From Pseudomonas putida (lineage in GTDB: Bacteria > Pseudomonadota > Gammaproteobacteria > Pseudomonadales > Pseudomonadaceae), in NCBI GenBank assembly GCA_029953615.1, contig CP124529.1, forward strand, positions 5,482,494 through 5,546,493: 64,000 nt of DNA, read 5' to 3'. The notes under the pieces are model-generated. The model worked only from the letters and a program-made list of their open reading frames with translations, did not search any database and was not told where the DNA came from. Numbering within the stretch: the first letter of the stretch is position 1; each line of letters starts with the position of its first letter. Shown one piece after another: positions 8,527-18,774 of this stretch. A program made the position numbers and the translations under genes.

Positions 8527-10954
8527 TCAGTGCACCAGCGCACCGATCATGCGCACGGGACGCTTACGCGGGAACACCCGCTCCAGCCAGACGGCAAAGG
8601 CCGGCAGCACGGTCATGGCCATGACCATGTTGACGATGAACATGAAGGCCAGCAGCTTGCCCATGTCAGCCTGGAACTTGAGCTCCGAGAACGCCCAGGT
8701 GGCCACGCCCACGGCCAGGGTGATGGCGGTGAAAATAGTGGCGACACCCACCTCGAGTAGCGCGCACTCGACCGCCTTGGTAATCGACTGGCCATGGGCC
8801 AGGTGCAGTTGCAGGCGATTGTAGATATAGAAGGCATAATCAACGCCAATGCCCACCGCCAGCACCATCACCGGCAAGGTGGCGATGGTCAGGCCGATCT
8901 GCAGTTCCTTCATGAACCAGTAGCCAATGAAAGTGCCGATAGTCAGCGGCAGGCAACACACCAGGACCGCTCGCAGGTCCCGGTACACCACGAACACCAG
9001 CAATGCGATGGCGGCATAGACATACAGCAGCATGGGGGTTTCGCTTTTTTCCACCTCTTCGTTGATGGCGGCCAGGACGCCGGCGTTACCGGACGCGAGG
9101 CGAACCGAAATGCCTGGCATCGGGTACTCGCTGCGAAACGCCTTGGCGGCGTCCACCACTCGGTTGATGGTGGTGGCCTTGTGGTCTGCCAGGTACAGGT
9201 GCACCGCCGACATGTTGCAGTCGGTGCGCATCAGCCCGGGCGTACGCGCCACCTCGGTGGCCAGCGCGGCGTAGTTCATCGGGTCGATGGGCACCGCCGC
9301 CATCTTCGGGTTGCCTTCGTTGTAGCCCTCGTTGAACTGGCGCATGTTGGTGGAGAAAGACGCGACCGACAGGACACCGGGCACCCCCTGCATGGCCCAC
9401 ACGAAGCGATCCTGGTACTGGCCCAGGGCGACATCCTCGCAGGCCACCTGGCTGCCTTCGCTGGAAGCGGCCTTGTTGACTTCGAACACCGACGCTGAGC
9501 CAGTCCAGACCTATGTCGTAGTTGCTGGCGATGGAGACCGCATCGCGATTGAAGCGCGAATTCTCGCGCAATTCCGGCGCGCCCGCCTGCAGCGTGCCAA
9601 CGACACGGTCATGGCTTTGCCAGATCGCCACCAGGAACACCACCAAGGCCGCGCCAAGCACCCACTGCGCCTTGCGCGGTTCGGCGAGCCGGGCCAGGCC
9701 ACGCAGCCAGCGGGTGCGCCGCTGCCGGGAAATTTCCTGAGCGGCCGCATACTTGTCATCGACACGTAGCAAGGACGCCATCAACGGCAACATCACCAGG
9801 TTGGTGATGATCTTGTAGGCCACGCCAAGCGAGGCCGTGATCGCCAGCTCCCGCACCATCGGGATCGGGATCAACAGCAGCGTCACGAAGGAAACCAGCG
9901 CGGTCACCAGCGCCAGCGTCCCGGGAATCAGCAACCCCGTGAAGCTCGAGCGCGCCGCCTCTTCGGCGCGCTTGCCGATGGCGATCTCGCGCACGATGAA
10001 GTTGATTTGCTGCACGCCATGAGAAACCCCGATGGCGAATACCAGGAAGGGCACCAGCACCGCCAGCGGGTCGAGCCCGTACCCCAACAGGCGCAGGCTG
10101 CCGAACTGCCAGACCAGCGAGGCCAGCGAACAGACCAGCGCCAGCAGCGTGAAGCGCAGGGAGTGGCAATACCAGTACACTGCCCCCGCCGTCAGCAGCA
10201 ACGCCAGCAAACAGAACTCCAACACCGCTGAAGCCCCGTCAGCGATGTCGCCGATCTGTTTGGCGAAACCGATGATCTGGATTTCGAAATCGCCATCTTC
10301 GAACTGCTGGCGGATCTCTTTTTCCAGCCTGTGGTTGAACGCCACGTAGTCCAGGTGGGCGCCATGGGTGTCGTACTCGTTGAGTTCCACCGTGATCATC
10401 GCGCTGCGCTGATCACGGGAAACCAGCGTGCCGATGAAACCACCCTGGGCAGTGGAGTTGGCGATCGTCGCGATGACCTGGTCATCCAGGTGCTCGGGAG
10501 AAACCGTCCCCGGTACCAGTGGATCCGCGCGAAAACCCTCTTCGGTGATTTCGTTGACGAAGGCATTGGGCGTCCACAACGAACGCACGCTGCTGCGCGA
10601 AACACCCGGAAGAAAGGTCACCGCCTGGGTGACGTCATACAGCCGTTTCAGACCTGCGGAGCTCCAGATATCGCCCTGTCGGGCCTTGACCACGAGGGTC
10701 AGCCGGTTCGCCCCCAGCAGGTCATTGCGGTAAGCCTCGAATGTCTCGATGTATTCATGGCCTACCGGCAATTGCTTTTCGAAGCCGGCATCCATGCGCA
10801 GTTGCACGGCGAACCAGCCCATGATCAGCGTGAACATCGCCAGGCTCGCCAGCACCAGACGACGATGCCCGAACAACACACCCTCGACACGTGACAACAG
10901 GCCACGTGCCGGGGCTTCAGATAGCTTTACAGAACCGTTCACGGCAAGCCTCAC
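8527..10954 (-). CDS. MMPL/RND-family transporter, one frame break
   Basis: Membrane transporter of about 808 residues when the break is ignored. Two halves are visible, each with a membrane segment, a periplasmic loop and a group of five hydrophobic segments: half one has DPLAVLVPFLVFAIGVSHGVQQ, half two has LPVMVLAVGIGVDYAFYIYN. This is the hopanoid/lipid-type RND family (MMPL). The frame changes in the CC at 9489-9490; dropping one base joins YDIGLDWLSV to VFEVNKAASSEG. The GTG start at 10954 overlaps the stop of the DUF1302 gene (GTGA). It probably exports or imports a hydrophobic compound together with the adjacent DUF1302 and DUF1329 proteins. The break sits at a 500-base border and is likely a sequence error. 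Confidence 0.85.
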
Positions 10955-12597
10955 AAGGTGCGGGAGATCGCGATGCCGACATAATCGCGGTCACGATAAA
11001 GCTGGTCGTAGGGCGTCTCGCCGCCCATGAACTTCGCGTAGTTGAGGGAAATCTGCCAACTGGCCGGGTTTCGCACGAAGTTCAGGTACAGGTTCATGCT
11101 GCTCGCGTCTTCGGTGAAGGTCGCACTCAAGTTCGGCGTTCTGCCCCCCAGCGAGCGCGAATAGAAGACACCTGGAGTGACCTGCCAGCCCGGTAACAAG
11201 GTGCCGTCGTAGGTCAGGCTGAAGTCCAAATTGATGCCCGAGGACGTCTTGTCGCCACGGGACTTGGGCGCTGTCGCAGGGTCCAACTGCCAGGCATTGA
11301 GCCCCGCGGCAAGGGGCTCGCCATTGAACTCGTCATGCAGCCCGGGGTAATGGATGACCACCAGTTCCGACAGCAGGGTACCCGTGCTGGCTCCGGTGAA
11401 ATCGAGCAGCGTCGGGGAGTTGGACGGTGTGAAGCTGTAAAGGCCGGTGAGGTGCCACTGGAATTTCTTTTCGTCTTTCCAGCACTTGCCCCCATTGCTG
11501 GAACACAGGTCGACAACAGGGTTGAGCATGACCGAATCCTTCGGCCGGTAAGAAAGCTCTGTACCCACTGCCCAGTCACCGATCGGCATGTTGGCACTGA
11601 CGCCATACATCATCCGGTCTTCCTGGTATTCCCAGGTCGGTGCCGCCGCGAAGGTGTTAGGGTCAAGAATGGCGACGCGCAATGATGGCAACTTGTCGTG
11701 ATAACGCATCACGTAGAAGCCATAGTTGATGTCGCTGTCTTCCGGCTGCCAACGCAGCGAAAGGCCCCACTGGCCGCTGTCGCGGGCGTCTTTTTCGGAG
11801 AACCCATAGTCTCCCCTGCCCTCACCCAGCGCGTTGGTAGTGGACCAGTAGCTGCCCACCGGCGGCAACTCGCTCTTGTTCCAGCGAAATTGATAGTAGG
11901 CCTCGACGTTGACACCCGAGCCCAGGCCCGAGGCGACACTGAGCATCGGCGCGGGCAGCACGGCCTCCTTGAGCTGCACGCCAGGGCGCGCCAAGGCTTG
12001 GTAGTCGTAGGCGTTGGTGTTGTTGATGCCACCGGCCACGAACAGGCTTTCGCCCCAGTTGATCACCTGGTTACCCAGGCGCGCGCGGACCCGCTGCCCG
12101 CCCACGTTGAATCCTTTGCTCACCCAAAGGTCCAGCAGGCGAGCCTTGAAGGCGAGGTCGTCACGCGCGTCGTCACTCAGCCCGTTGCTACCGACGCTCT
12201 CAGGGGTGTTGAACGACAGCGTGCCGGTGGTATCGGTGGCAGCGAAGTCGCGGATCCAGGTGCCACGCGCCATGAAGGTGACGTCCTCGGGCATCTTGAG
12301 CAACAGCTCATGGGTGCCCTTGAGGTAGTTGGTGAACATGTCGCCGCGGTCGTAGTTCAGGTCGCCCTGGTCCGCCACGCCGGAGCTCTGTGCCAGGCAG
12401 CCGGAGGGCACGTTGTGCCCGATCGGCCCCTGGTTGATCAGGTTGCAGCCCCGCGACTCGGTACGCAGGCCCATGCCTGCGGTGATCGTGGAATCGAAGG
12501 AGCCATTGAGGGTTTCGGTTTCAAATGTGAACCCCATTGCCAAGGGGGTTGCGCACACGATGACAAGGCCTGACGCTTTCGTAATTATTTTTTTCAT
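10951..12597 (-). CDS. DUF1302 family outer-membrane protein
   Basis: Exported protein of 548 residues with a signal peptide (MKKIITKASGLVIVCATPLA). The body is rich in alternating aromatic and polar beta-strands (for example SGVNVEAYYQFRWNKSELP), contains RARLGNQVINWGESLFV typical of DUF1302, and ends in ISRTL, with a preceding RDYVGIAIS strand as in outer-membrane barrels. DUF1302 proteins are generally found paired with DUF1329, as here 24 bases upstream. Proposed role: outer-membrane channel or sorting partner for a hydrophobic catabolic substrate; this is inferred from family context. Confidence 0.87.
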   Translation of the reverse strand: MKKIITKASGLVIVCATPLAMGFTFETETLNGSFDSTITAGMGLRTESRGCNLINQGPIGHNVPSGCLAQSSGVADQGDLNYDRGDMFTNYLKGTHELLLKMPEDVTFMARGTWIRDFAATDTTGTLSFNTPESVGSNGLSDDARDDLAFKARLLDLWVSKGFNVGGQRVRARLGNQVINWGESLFVAGGINNTNAYDYQALARPGVQLKEAVLPAPMLSVASGLGSGVNVEAYYQFRWNKSELPPVGSYWSTTNALGEGRGDYGFSEKDARDSGQWGLSLRWQPEDSDINYGFYVMRYHDKLPSLRVAILDPNTFAAAPTWEYQEDRMMYGVSANMPIGDWAVGTELSYRPKDSVMLNPVVDLCSSNGGKCWKDEKKFQWHLTGLYSFTPSNSPTLLDFTGASTGTLLSELVVIHYPGLHDEFNGEPLAAGLNAWQLDPATAPKSRGDKTSSGINLDFSLTYDGTLLPGWQVTPGVFYSRSLGGRTPNLSATFTEDASSMNLYLNFVRNPASWQISLNYAKFMGGETPYDQLYRDRDYVGIAISRTL

Positions 12598-12621
12598 GTT
12601 GGCTCTCGATCTGGCGTCGGT

Positions 12622-14043
12622 TTAGCGCTCGCTGATGGCTCGCAGATTGTCGGAGGTGAAGAAGTCGCGCTTCAGGCGAGGGTTGCCACTGTCTTCGGTG
12701 ATCCAGCGAATATCGTTCTTGCCTGCCCCGATGGAGGTCATGTCGAAGAGGTAACGACCCTCGGCCAGGTTGTACTGGACCTGGGCCTGCACGTCGCAAG
12801 CGCCGGTCTCGAACACGGGAATCGAGAACCCTTCACGCACCTTCCAGATCTGCCCTTGCTTGTCGAAGTCGACGGCCAGCAGCGGGTTCCAGCTGTCCTC
12901 GTCGATGTAGAACATGCGTTTGGGCGCTTGGTGGCGCATGCCTTGGCGAACATTGGCCTCGACGACCCAGACGCGATGCAGTTCATAGCGACGCGACTGC
13001 GGCGAGATCGAGTCGTTGCCAGCGAACGCCTCCACCTTGGCAGCGGTGTCGTAGGCACCGAAATCGTTGTAAGGCACCAGCAGTTCCTGCTTGCCGATCA
13101 GTTTCCAGTCGAAACGGTCCATGGTGCCGAAGAAGATGTTCGCCTCGTCCACGGTGTACTGGTTGTCGAGGCCGATCTGTGGCGCGTCGTAGGAATACGA
13201 CGGCATGCGCCGCACGCGACGCTGACCAGGGAAGTAGTAGAAGGTCGTGGCCTGCTCGCCGGCCACAGCCGTTTGCACGGCGGATTGACCGGCCAGCGCA
13301 GCGGGCTCCAGGTAGTTGAAGAAGGTCGCGTTCTCCAGCCGGCCATAGGAAGAGAAAAGCGCGCTCCCCTTCTTGCCCCAAGGGGTCAGGAAGAAGGTGT
13401 CGGTCGACTGGCGCAACCATTCCCCGCCCTTGCGCGGAGAAATGCCTGAAATGCTCCGGGGAATTTCCACGCCGACGCCGCGATAGCGCATCTTCATGTT
13501 CCACATTACCTCGGCCCCAGTGCTGGGCATTGGGAACGGGATACCGGGTACATGGGCTTCTTCAAGGGCTACACCGGCAGCGTCGAGCTTGGCAAAGCCA
13601 ACGTTTTGCCTGGTGTTCTCGATCACGAAATCCGGCGCGCTGCAGGTACGACGGGTCGGGTAGACATCCATGCGATAGCCTGGGACTTTCTTGAACAGTT
13701 CGAGCTGGCCAGGGGACAGCTTGCTCGCATGCTGTGTCACATTGTTCGCGTCGATGCTGTAGAGGGGCTTATCACCCTTGAACTTCCAGTGCTCCCCTCG
13801 TACCTGGCCGTAACTCCACCCCGCCCCCTGCTGCCCTGGCTGTGCCCAGGCCGGAATATCCCCGCTTGAACTCGCTGCGCTCTCACCGCCCAGAGGGGTC
13901 AGCTTCGAACCCAGCGCCTCAGGCTCCTGGGTCGCTGCCTGAACCGAGCAGATCGCGGTCGATACCGCGCAAGCCAGCAGCAGTTGCCTGAAAACACGGC
14001 GAGCGGACACTTCACCTTCCAGCCGTTCAGTCACTTCTTTCAT
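12622..14043 (-). CDS. DUF1329 family exported protein (LolB-like fold)
   Basis: Protein of 473 residues, first gene of the four-gene envelope operon. After a short charged N-terminus there is a hydrophobic segment (LLLACAVSTAICSVQA) with an AxA-type cleavage site. Family features include LGSKLTPLGGE near the mature start, RRVRRMPSYSYDAPQIG, and the region NDFGAYD, which is typical of DUF1329. DUF1329 proteins share the fold of outer-membrane lipoprotein-sorting proteins and occur with DUF1302 and MMPL genes. Conserved sites related to the downstream TetR cluster lie in its upstream region (14114-14160), so it may be co-regulated. Confidence 0.87.
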   Translation of the reverse strand: MKEVTERLEGEVSARRVFRQLLLACAVSTAICSVQAATQEPEALGSKLTPLGGESAASSSGDIPAWAQPGQQGAGWSYGQVRGEHWKFKGDKPLYSIDANNVTQHASKLSPGQLELFKKVPGYRMDVYPTRRTCSAPDFVIENTRQNVGFAKLDAAGVALEEAHVPGIPFPMPSTGAEVMWNMKMRYRGVGVEIPRSISGISPRKGGEWLRQSTDTFFLTPWGKKGSALFSSYGRLENATFFNYLEPAALAGQSAVQTAVAGEQATTFYYFPGQRRVRRMPSYSYDAPQIGLDNQYTVDEANIFFGTMDRFDWKLIGKQELLVPYNDFGAYDTAAKVEAFAGNDSISPQSRRYELHRVWVVEANVRQGMRHQAPKRMFYIDEDSWNPLLAVDFDKQGQIWKVREGFSIPVFETGACDVQAQVQYNLAEGRYLFDMTSIGAGKNDIRWITEDSGNPRLKRDFFTSDNLRAISER

Positions 14044-14113
14044 TGCAGGATCCTCAACAAAGGGCTTTGACCGTGGCTCGACTTTCCAGACGGAAAACCA
14101 GCCCTGTCACATC

Positions 14114-14158
14114 TCATGATCAACTGACCTGATCAACCGATCATGTCGCAAGATCATG
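14114..14158. promoter_or_regulatory. Cluster of TGATCA half-sites, candidate TetR operator
   Basis: The stretch contains three TGATCA or GATCATG elements. The 12-base string CTGATCAACCGA at 14129-14140 recurs exactly at 17593-17604 upstream of the second PhyH gene. It lies about 90 bases upstream of the DUF1329 start, a fitting place for a repressor site. Confidence 0.45.
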
Positions 14159-14373
14159 ACGCAAGCCATATGCCAGAATCCTCATGAATAAATATATTCT
14201 TTCAATATCAATTAGTTAGATGATACTCCCTGCGGTGGACGCAGCGCTTTCATGCACCATCATGTGAATTATCGAAACAAGTGTTACCAAAAGATGATCG
14301 ACGGCTGGGCATAACGACACCAGCTGAGGCGTGCCATTCACCCGACAACCGTACGGCGCATAAAATGCCCCCC

Positions 14374-14398
14374 CAAAAAAAACCGCCCCGAGGGGCGG
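14374..14398 (-). terminator. Rho-independent terminator
   Basis: The stem CCGCCCC (14383-14389) pairs with GGGGCGG (14392-14398). Read on the minus strand it is followed by a run of eight T (A-run at 14375-14382). It lies downstream of the minus-strand membrane-protein gene. Confidence 0.8.
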
Positions 14399-14435
14399 CA
14401 AAAAAGCAGGCCGGTGGCCCGCCATGGAGTAAACG

Positions 14436-15098
14436 TTATCGGGAATGAACGAGCGACTGAGAGGAAACCCGCTTGGAGCGCTCAAGCGCGCCATAGGCGT
14501 AGTACAACTGCACGATCGAATAGGACCAGGTCAGGAAGGCGAAGGTCATGAAGACCATCTTCGTGTCATCGCCCGGAATCGGAAAGAAGTCATACCGCAA
14601 CGCCACCGTCAGCCCCGCCGCCCCGCCCAGCACGGTAGCCAATGCATGGAACACCTCCCCGGCACGTGCCAGGCGCCACGTGAAGTAGCACAGGTACACC
14701 GTGTAGAGTGACCACATGAGCAAGTAGAAGAACGCCAATGTATCGTTGACGATGCCAGACAGGTAGTAGACGCAGGTGGCGGCAAAACCGGCCACGAACA
14801 GCAGCAGGTCTTTTGCTATAGAAGGTTTGTAACCGTGGGTAACCGCCATCAACCCCAATGTTGCGATAACAGGTACGCCCACCCCGCGCGAAAACGCATC
14901 GAGAAAAATCGCGACATTGTAATTGGCCTGCCAACCCGTCGCGATGAACGCCGTGAAGTTCGATGCGGAAATCCCCACGACCAGGAACTCCAGGCCAAGC
15001 AGATAATTCTTCCGCCTGACGAATGCCATGCCATAACCCAGCCCGCACACCACCAACAGAATGCACGAAACCAGTGCACCTAGATCTCTGAGCTCCAC
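14436..15098 (-). CDS. Integral membrane protein of unknown function
   Basis: Protein of 220 residues from the GTG at 15098, which has AGAGG eight bases upstream; an ATG at 15143 would add 15 residues but lacks a ribosome site. About seven hydrophobic segments are visible, for example LGALVSCILLVVCGLGYG near the start and MVFMTFAFLTWSYSIVQ near the end. I do not recognise the family. It lies between the FAD oxidoreductase and the DUF1329 operon in the same direction as both, 62 bases after the oxidoreductase stop, and is followed by a strong terminator, so it may be the last gene of the PhyH-2/oxidoreductase transcript. A transport or sensing role is possible. Confidence 0.6.
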   Translation of the reverse strand: MELRDLGALVSCILLVVCGLGYGMAFVRRKNYLLGLEFLVVGISASNFTAFIATGWQANYNVAIFLDAFSRGVGVPVIATLGLMAVTHGYKPSIAKDLLLFVAGFAATCVYYLSGIVNDTLAFFYLLMWSLYTVYLCYFTWRLARAGEVFHALATVLGGAAGLTVALRYDFFPIPGDDTKMVFMTFAFLTWSYSIVQLYYAYGALERSKRVSSQSLVHSR

Positions 15099-15160
15099 GA
15101 TAACCGCCTCTGTAAATAATGCCGCGCCACAGCCTTGCGCCATCGAGGCGCCGGCACTGT

Positions 15161-16528
15161 TCAGTTTTTCAATGCACTGTCTTTGCGCACTTTTTTATCG
15201 GTCCAGGCATCCAACAACCGGGCCGCTGCAAGCGCCGTGTTTATAGCGCACCATTGGAAAGGCTCCGGCAGCATGGACGGTGTCTTGTGCTGCAATGCCG
15301 AAAGCAGTGGCGGCTTTTGGCCGTTGATTCTCTGGGCGAACAGCGAGCCCATGAGCGATTGCGTCGCAAGGCCATGGCCCGAGCATCCCGCCGTATAGAA
15401 AATGTTCTGTTTCGCCCCCGTCGTGCCGATGACGGGCAGGAAGTCGTAAGCCCCACTGACATAACCGCTCCAGCAGTGCTGAATGCCAAGGCCTTGCAGA
15501 CCCGGAAAACGTTGGCGCAACACCCGCGCCAACGCGGCATAGGCGCTGTAGTCCGGAATGTTGGGAGTCTTGGAACCGTAGGCATAGCCCAACTGTTTGA
15601 CCGTCAACACCAGGGTGTCATGCGCCGTCAGGCGGTGGCTCTCCATCGTGTAGTGCGGGGTGATGATCCCTTCTCGCCCTTTCCATCCCAGGGCAGCCAA
15701 CTGCTCCGTCGACAGGGGCTCGGTTTCGATTGCCGATACGCGAATCGGCGCCACCTTGTTGCGCAACAGTCCCACCTGAGGCGTATAGGCGTTGGTCGCC
15801 ATGACCATCACGGGCGCCGTTGCAGTGCCGAACGGGGTCTTGCAAGTGATGACTTGCCCTTCACTGTAGGAAACCAACGGGGTGCGTTCGTAGAGTTTCA
15901 CGCCGGCCTGGATGGCCGCACGGCGCAGGCCACCGATGTACTTCCCTGGGTTCAGGGTGCCACCGCGCTGCTCGCTGCCAAACAAAAAGGCAGGTGGGAG
16001 CCCGCGGGCGCGCATCTCGGCCTGGTCCACGAAACGGGTCACAGAGCCCAATGTGTGCCCAAGCGCCATGTTCGCGCGCAGCCGCTTTTCCTGGCCTGGA
16101 TGCACGGCAGCTCGGATAACCCCCGAGGGGATGTAGTCACAATCTATACCCAACGCCGCGAAACGCCCTTCCACATACGTGACAGCCTCGTCGTAGAAAC
16201 TGACGAACGTCCTGGCCTGTTCCAGCCCCACGCGCTTGACGAAGACTTCGCACTCGATTCCCATGCTGCCGAGCAGGTAACCGGCATTGCGCCCACTGGC
16301 ACCGAAACCGGCGAACTCCTGCTCCAGCACGATGACGCTCGCCCCAAGGGCTGACAGCTCCAAGGCCGTCGATAAACCGGCAAACCCGGCTCCTATCACG
16401 ATCACATCGGCATGCGCGTGACCTTTCAATTCAGGTTGCAGGTCGATAGGACGTTCCACCCACCCGCCGAGGCTGCGAAACCTCAGTGTTTCCGAACCGT
16501 TCCCGGCCACATTGTTCGACGCATTCAT
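15161..16528 (-). CDS. FAD-dependent oxidoreductase, DAO family (PuuB/OrdL-like)
   Basis: Flavoprotein of 455 residues. The N-terminal FAD-binding motif VIGAGFAGLS (Gly46, Gly48, Gly51) is followed by LEQEFAGFGASGRNAGYL, the pattern seen in gamma-glutamylputrescine oxidase and related amine oxidases of the DAO superfamily. The C-terminal end has GCSGHGLATQSLMGSLFAQ, the usual second FAD contact. Such enzymes oxidise a C-N bond to an imine and pass electrons to oxygen or a quinone. It lies 36 bases downstream of PhyH protein 2 and probably shares its transcript. With the aminotransferases and aldehyde dehydrogenase further on, it suggests breakdown of an amine. Confidence 0.85.
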   Translation of the reverse strand: MNASNNVAGNGSETLRFRSLGGWVERPIDLQPELKGHAHADVIVIGAGFAGLSTALELSALGASVIVLEQEFAGFGASGRNAGYLLGSMGIECEVFVKRVGLEQARTFVSFYDEAVTYVEGRFAALGIDCDYIPSGVIRAAVHPGQEKRLRANMALGHTLGSVTRFVDQAEMRARGLPPAFLFGSEQRGGTLNPGKYIGGLRRAAIQAGVKLYERTPLVSYSEGQVITCKTPFGTATAPVMVMATNAYTPQVGLLRNKVAPIRVSAIETEPLSTEQLAALGWKGREGIITPHYTMESHRLTAHDTLVLTVKQLGYAYGSKTPNIPDYSAYAALARVLRQRFPGLQGLGIQHCWSGYVSGAYDFLPVIGTTGAKQNIFYTAGCSGHGLATQSLMGSLFAQRINGQKPPLLSALQHKTPSMLPEPFQWCAINTALAAARLLDAWTDKKVRKDSALKN

Positions 16529-16564
16529 TCACTTCGCTCCAGGGAATTCTGCCAAGGGGAAGGG

Positions 16565-17482
16565 TTAGAAGCCTTTGCCTGGCTCGGAGAAAGACGCCAT
16601 GCCCAGAAGCTCTTGTGGGTCGCGCATCTGCCCATCGATTTCAACCCAACCCAGCAGCGTGGAGCTGGCACTCCAACCCAGCAGACGTTGCAGTTGCGCA
16701 GGGAGCTGCCGAACACGCTCAACAGGAATGGACAGGAAGTGGTTTTCTTCCAGTCGCAGGAAAGCCAAGTCATACGCCATGGTCAGACCGGTGCGAGGCG
16801 TTGAGGATGTATTGGCGCCACCACCGTGGTAGACCGACCCCATCCATAGCAGCGCAGAGCCTGCCTTCATTTCGGCGGCGATTGTTTCTTCCTGCGTTGG
16901 CATGCGTTCGTCATCCCATTGATGGCTGCCGGGAATGACACGTGTCGCACCGTTCTCTTCGGTGAAGTCCGTAATGGCCAGCATGATTTGCAGCCGAGCC
17001 TCACGACCATATTGCGGATGCCGCCAGAGCGATGTGGCATCGTCGCGATGCAAAGGTTGCAAACCCTGGCCTGGGCCGATCTGGATAGCCTGGGTAATGC
17101 TGAGTTGGATATCCGGCTCGATCTCGACGCGGTCGCTTCCGACCCAGACATGGGTAGGTGTTTGCAAGATCTTTCTGGCGGACTCGAGAAACAACGGATT
17201 CAGCGCCACCTCTACCGCCGTGTCACTTCGCCCGAGAATTCGGGCGACGCGGCGTGTCTGGGTGCCGGCAAAGTAAGGGTCCATACCGCAAGGCGTGACA
17301 CTCAAAAAGGTGTCCAACTCCTCGGTCAGGGCCTTCAAGGTGCCTTCCGAGACAAAGTTGGAAATGATTACGGCACCGTCACGCTTGATGATTTCCACTA
17401 CCTGCTCGACCGGTGTGTCGCTGCTGACCGTCGAAAGTTTCCGTGTATCCATTTGCGCATTTACCTGTGTGCTTTGAGTCAT
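16565..17482 (-). CDS. Phytanoyl-CoA dioxygenase (PhyH) family protein 2
   Basis: Fe(II)/2-oxoglutarate dioxygenase-like protein of 305 residues. His145 and Asp147 in PLHRDDAT and the distal His in VYHGGGAN form the metal triad, and TPRTGLTMA has the probable 2-oxoglutarate Arg. It shares the TDFTEENGATRVIPGS region with PhyH protein 1 of this window. It heads a minus-strand transcript with the FAD oxidoreductase. Upstream lie palindromic sites also found before the monooxygenase operon, so the divergent TetR regulator probably controls both. Confidence 0.85.
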   Translation of the reverse strand: MTQSTQVNAQMDTRKLSTVSSDTPVEQVVEIIKRDGAVIISNFVSEGTLKALTEELDTFLSVTPCGMDPYFAGTQTRRVARILGRSDTAVEVALNPLFLESARKILQTPTHVWVGSDRVEIEPDIQLSITQAIQIGPGQGLQPLHRDDATSLWRHPQYGREARLQIMLAITDFTEENGATRVIPGSHQWDDERMPTQEETIAAEMKAGSALLWMGSVYHGGGANTSSTPRTGLTMAYDLAFLRLEENHFLSIPVERVRQLPAQLQRLLGWSASSTLLGWVEIDGQMRDPQELLGMASFSEPGKGF

Positions 17483-17946
17483 TGTTTGCTCAGCGGATCT
17501 GGGCCCAGGGCCCGGCTACAAGTTGCCGTAGGCACCCTGCGCTCACCTGTCGCGAGCGCCGAAAATCCGGCACTACCGACAAGAGCGATCGACTGATCAA
17601 CCGACATGATCACTTGATCAAGTCTTATGACCAAAGCAATTCACGTGCCGTTTTCCTGACCCGCGCCAGCGTCCACGGAAATTCAGGGGCGAGCGTCTGG
17701 CCTGCCGATGCACAGTGATACTGGCGTTCCCAAATCGGTGCCTCCCCGTGTTCGCCCGGCACGCCATATTGTGTATTAACGAAACACTTGTTATCTAAAG
17801 TTTCCCAGGGAAGGCGTCGCGCAGACCGCCCCCTGACGCTCAATCGCATCGACGCATGGATTGGGAAACAACCATGCGTTAGCATTCGTCCCCGCCGAGG
17901 CCAGACCCGATGGCTGGCGGCAATACCGAAGAGGGAGAAATGCCCA
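17483..17946. other. Divergent intergenic region between PhyH 2 and TetR
   Basis: A 464-base stretch with no convincing gene. It carries the operator-like cluster at 17593-17634. The remainder (17640-17930) has scattered short open frames only and ends in a purine-rich ribosome site (GAGGGAG) for the regulator. Confidence 0.6.
17593..17634. promoter_or_regulatory. Operator-like cluster with perfect palindrome
   Basis: Contains CTGATCAACCGA (17593-17604, identical to 14129-14140), a perfect 12-base palindrome ACTTGATCAAGT (17612-17623), and GATCAAGTCTTATGACCAA (17616-17634), which matches 18775-18793 at 17 of 19 positions. It lies upstream of PhyH 2 and of the TetR gene. Confidence 0.6.
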
Positions 17947-18528
17947 ATGGCTCGAATAGGCGCTGAATTGCGCAGACAAGACTTTATTGAAGCCACCGTG
18001 AAAGTGATCGCGGAACATGGAATAGCCAACGCCACCACTCGCCGTATCGCGGCCGAGGCGAATTCGCCACTGGCTTCGTTGCACTACGTCTTCCATACCA
18101 AGGACGAGTTGTTCTATGCGGTCTATGAGTCCTTGATCAACATGCCGCAACAGTCGTTGCAGGACGTACCCACAGGCGCCACGGCGGCAGAGTCGGTGGG
18201 GGAAATGCTGCGCCAGCTCGTCAAATGGTTCACCGCCCACCCTGACCTGGCGACCACACAGTTCGAGCTCTTCTTCTGGAACCTGCGCAACAACCCGGCC
18301 ATGGCAACCAAGATCTATACCGTATCCGTCGAAGCGACCAAGCAAGCCATCGAAAAGGTCACTGGCCCCGGGCTGGACCAGGCCAGGCTGACCACCATCA
18401 GCCGCTTGCTCATCAACCTGTTCGACGGCCTGTTGCTGGCTTGGTCCGCCCATGGCGACCGGGAACGCTTGGAAGCCGAGACCGAAACCGCCTGCCAAGC
18501 TGTAAAACTGCTGGTGGCCAGTTACTGA
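17947..18528 (+). CDS. TetR/AcrR-family regulator of the catabolic cluster
   Basis: Regulator of 193 residues starting MARIGAELRRQDFIEA, with the HTH ATTRRIAAEANSPLASLHYV followed by FHTKDELFYAV. The ATG at 17947 has GAGGGAG upstream; an open frame continues to 17788 but without a ribosome site. The C-terminal helices should bind a small ligand from the pathway. Its place between the divergent PhyH 2/oxidoreductase and monooxygenase/hydrolase operons, each preceded by a copy of the same DNA motif, makes it the likely local repressor. A GC hairpin (18542-18563) follows the stop. Confidence 0.82.
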   Translation: MARIGAELRRQDFIEATVKVIAEHGIANATTRRIAAEANSPLASLHYVFHTKDELFYAVYESLINMPQQSLQDVPTGATAAESVGEMLRQLVKWFTAHPDLATTQFELFFWNLRNNPAMATKIYTVSVEATKQAIEKVTGPGLDQARLTTISRLLINLFDGLLLAWSAHGDRERLEAETETACQAVKLLVASY

Positions 18529-18774
18529 TCAAGGTTCGAATGCGCCGTGCTTCAGTACGGCGCGATCGGTACTGACTAGCCATCAACCTGGCTTACCTTC
18601 CCGCCTTTCTCATACCGGGCGACTGCCCCAGCCTGCCCCCTCCTTGCCTCTCCCTTTCTTGAGAGAACTGCCCCCGCGCCATGGCGCGATGGTGCAAATC
18701 ATCCCAAACCAATAGAAACCTGGTGCATTTCGCACCTTGATCCGCCTGCGTTGCCAATCCTATTCTTGCCAAAC

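Larger units (their letters stand above)
14044..14435. other. Intergenic region with candidate operator and terminator
   Basis: This 392-base stretch holds the promoter region of the DUF1329 operon and the terminator of the membrane-protein gene. Several copies of the TGATCA half-site lie at 14114-14158. Between about 14200 and 14340 no gene or clear signal is seen. Confidence 0.6.
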
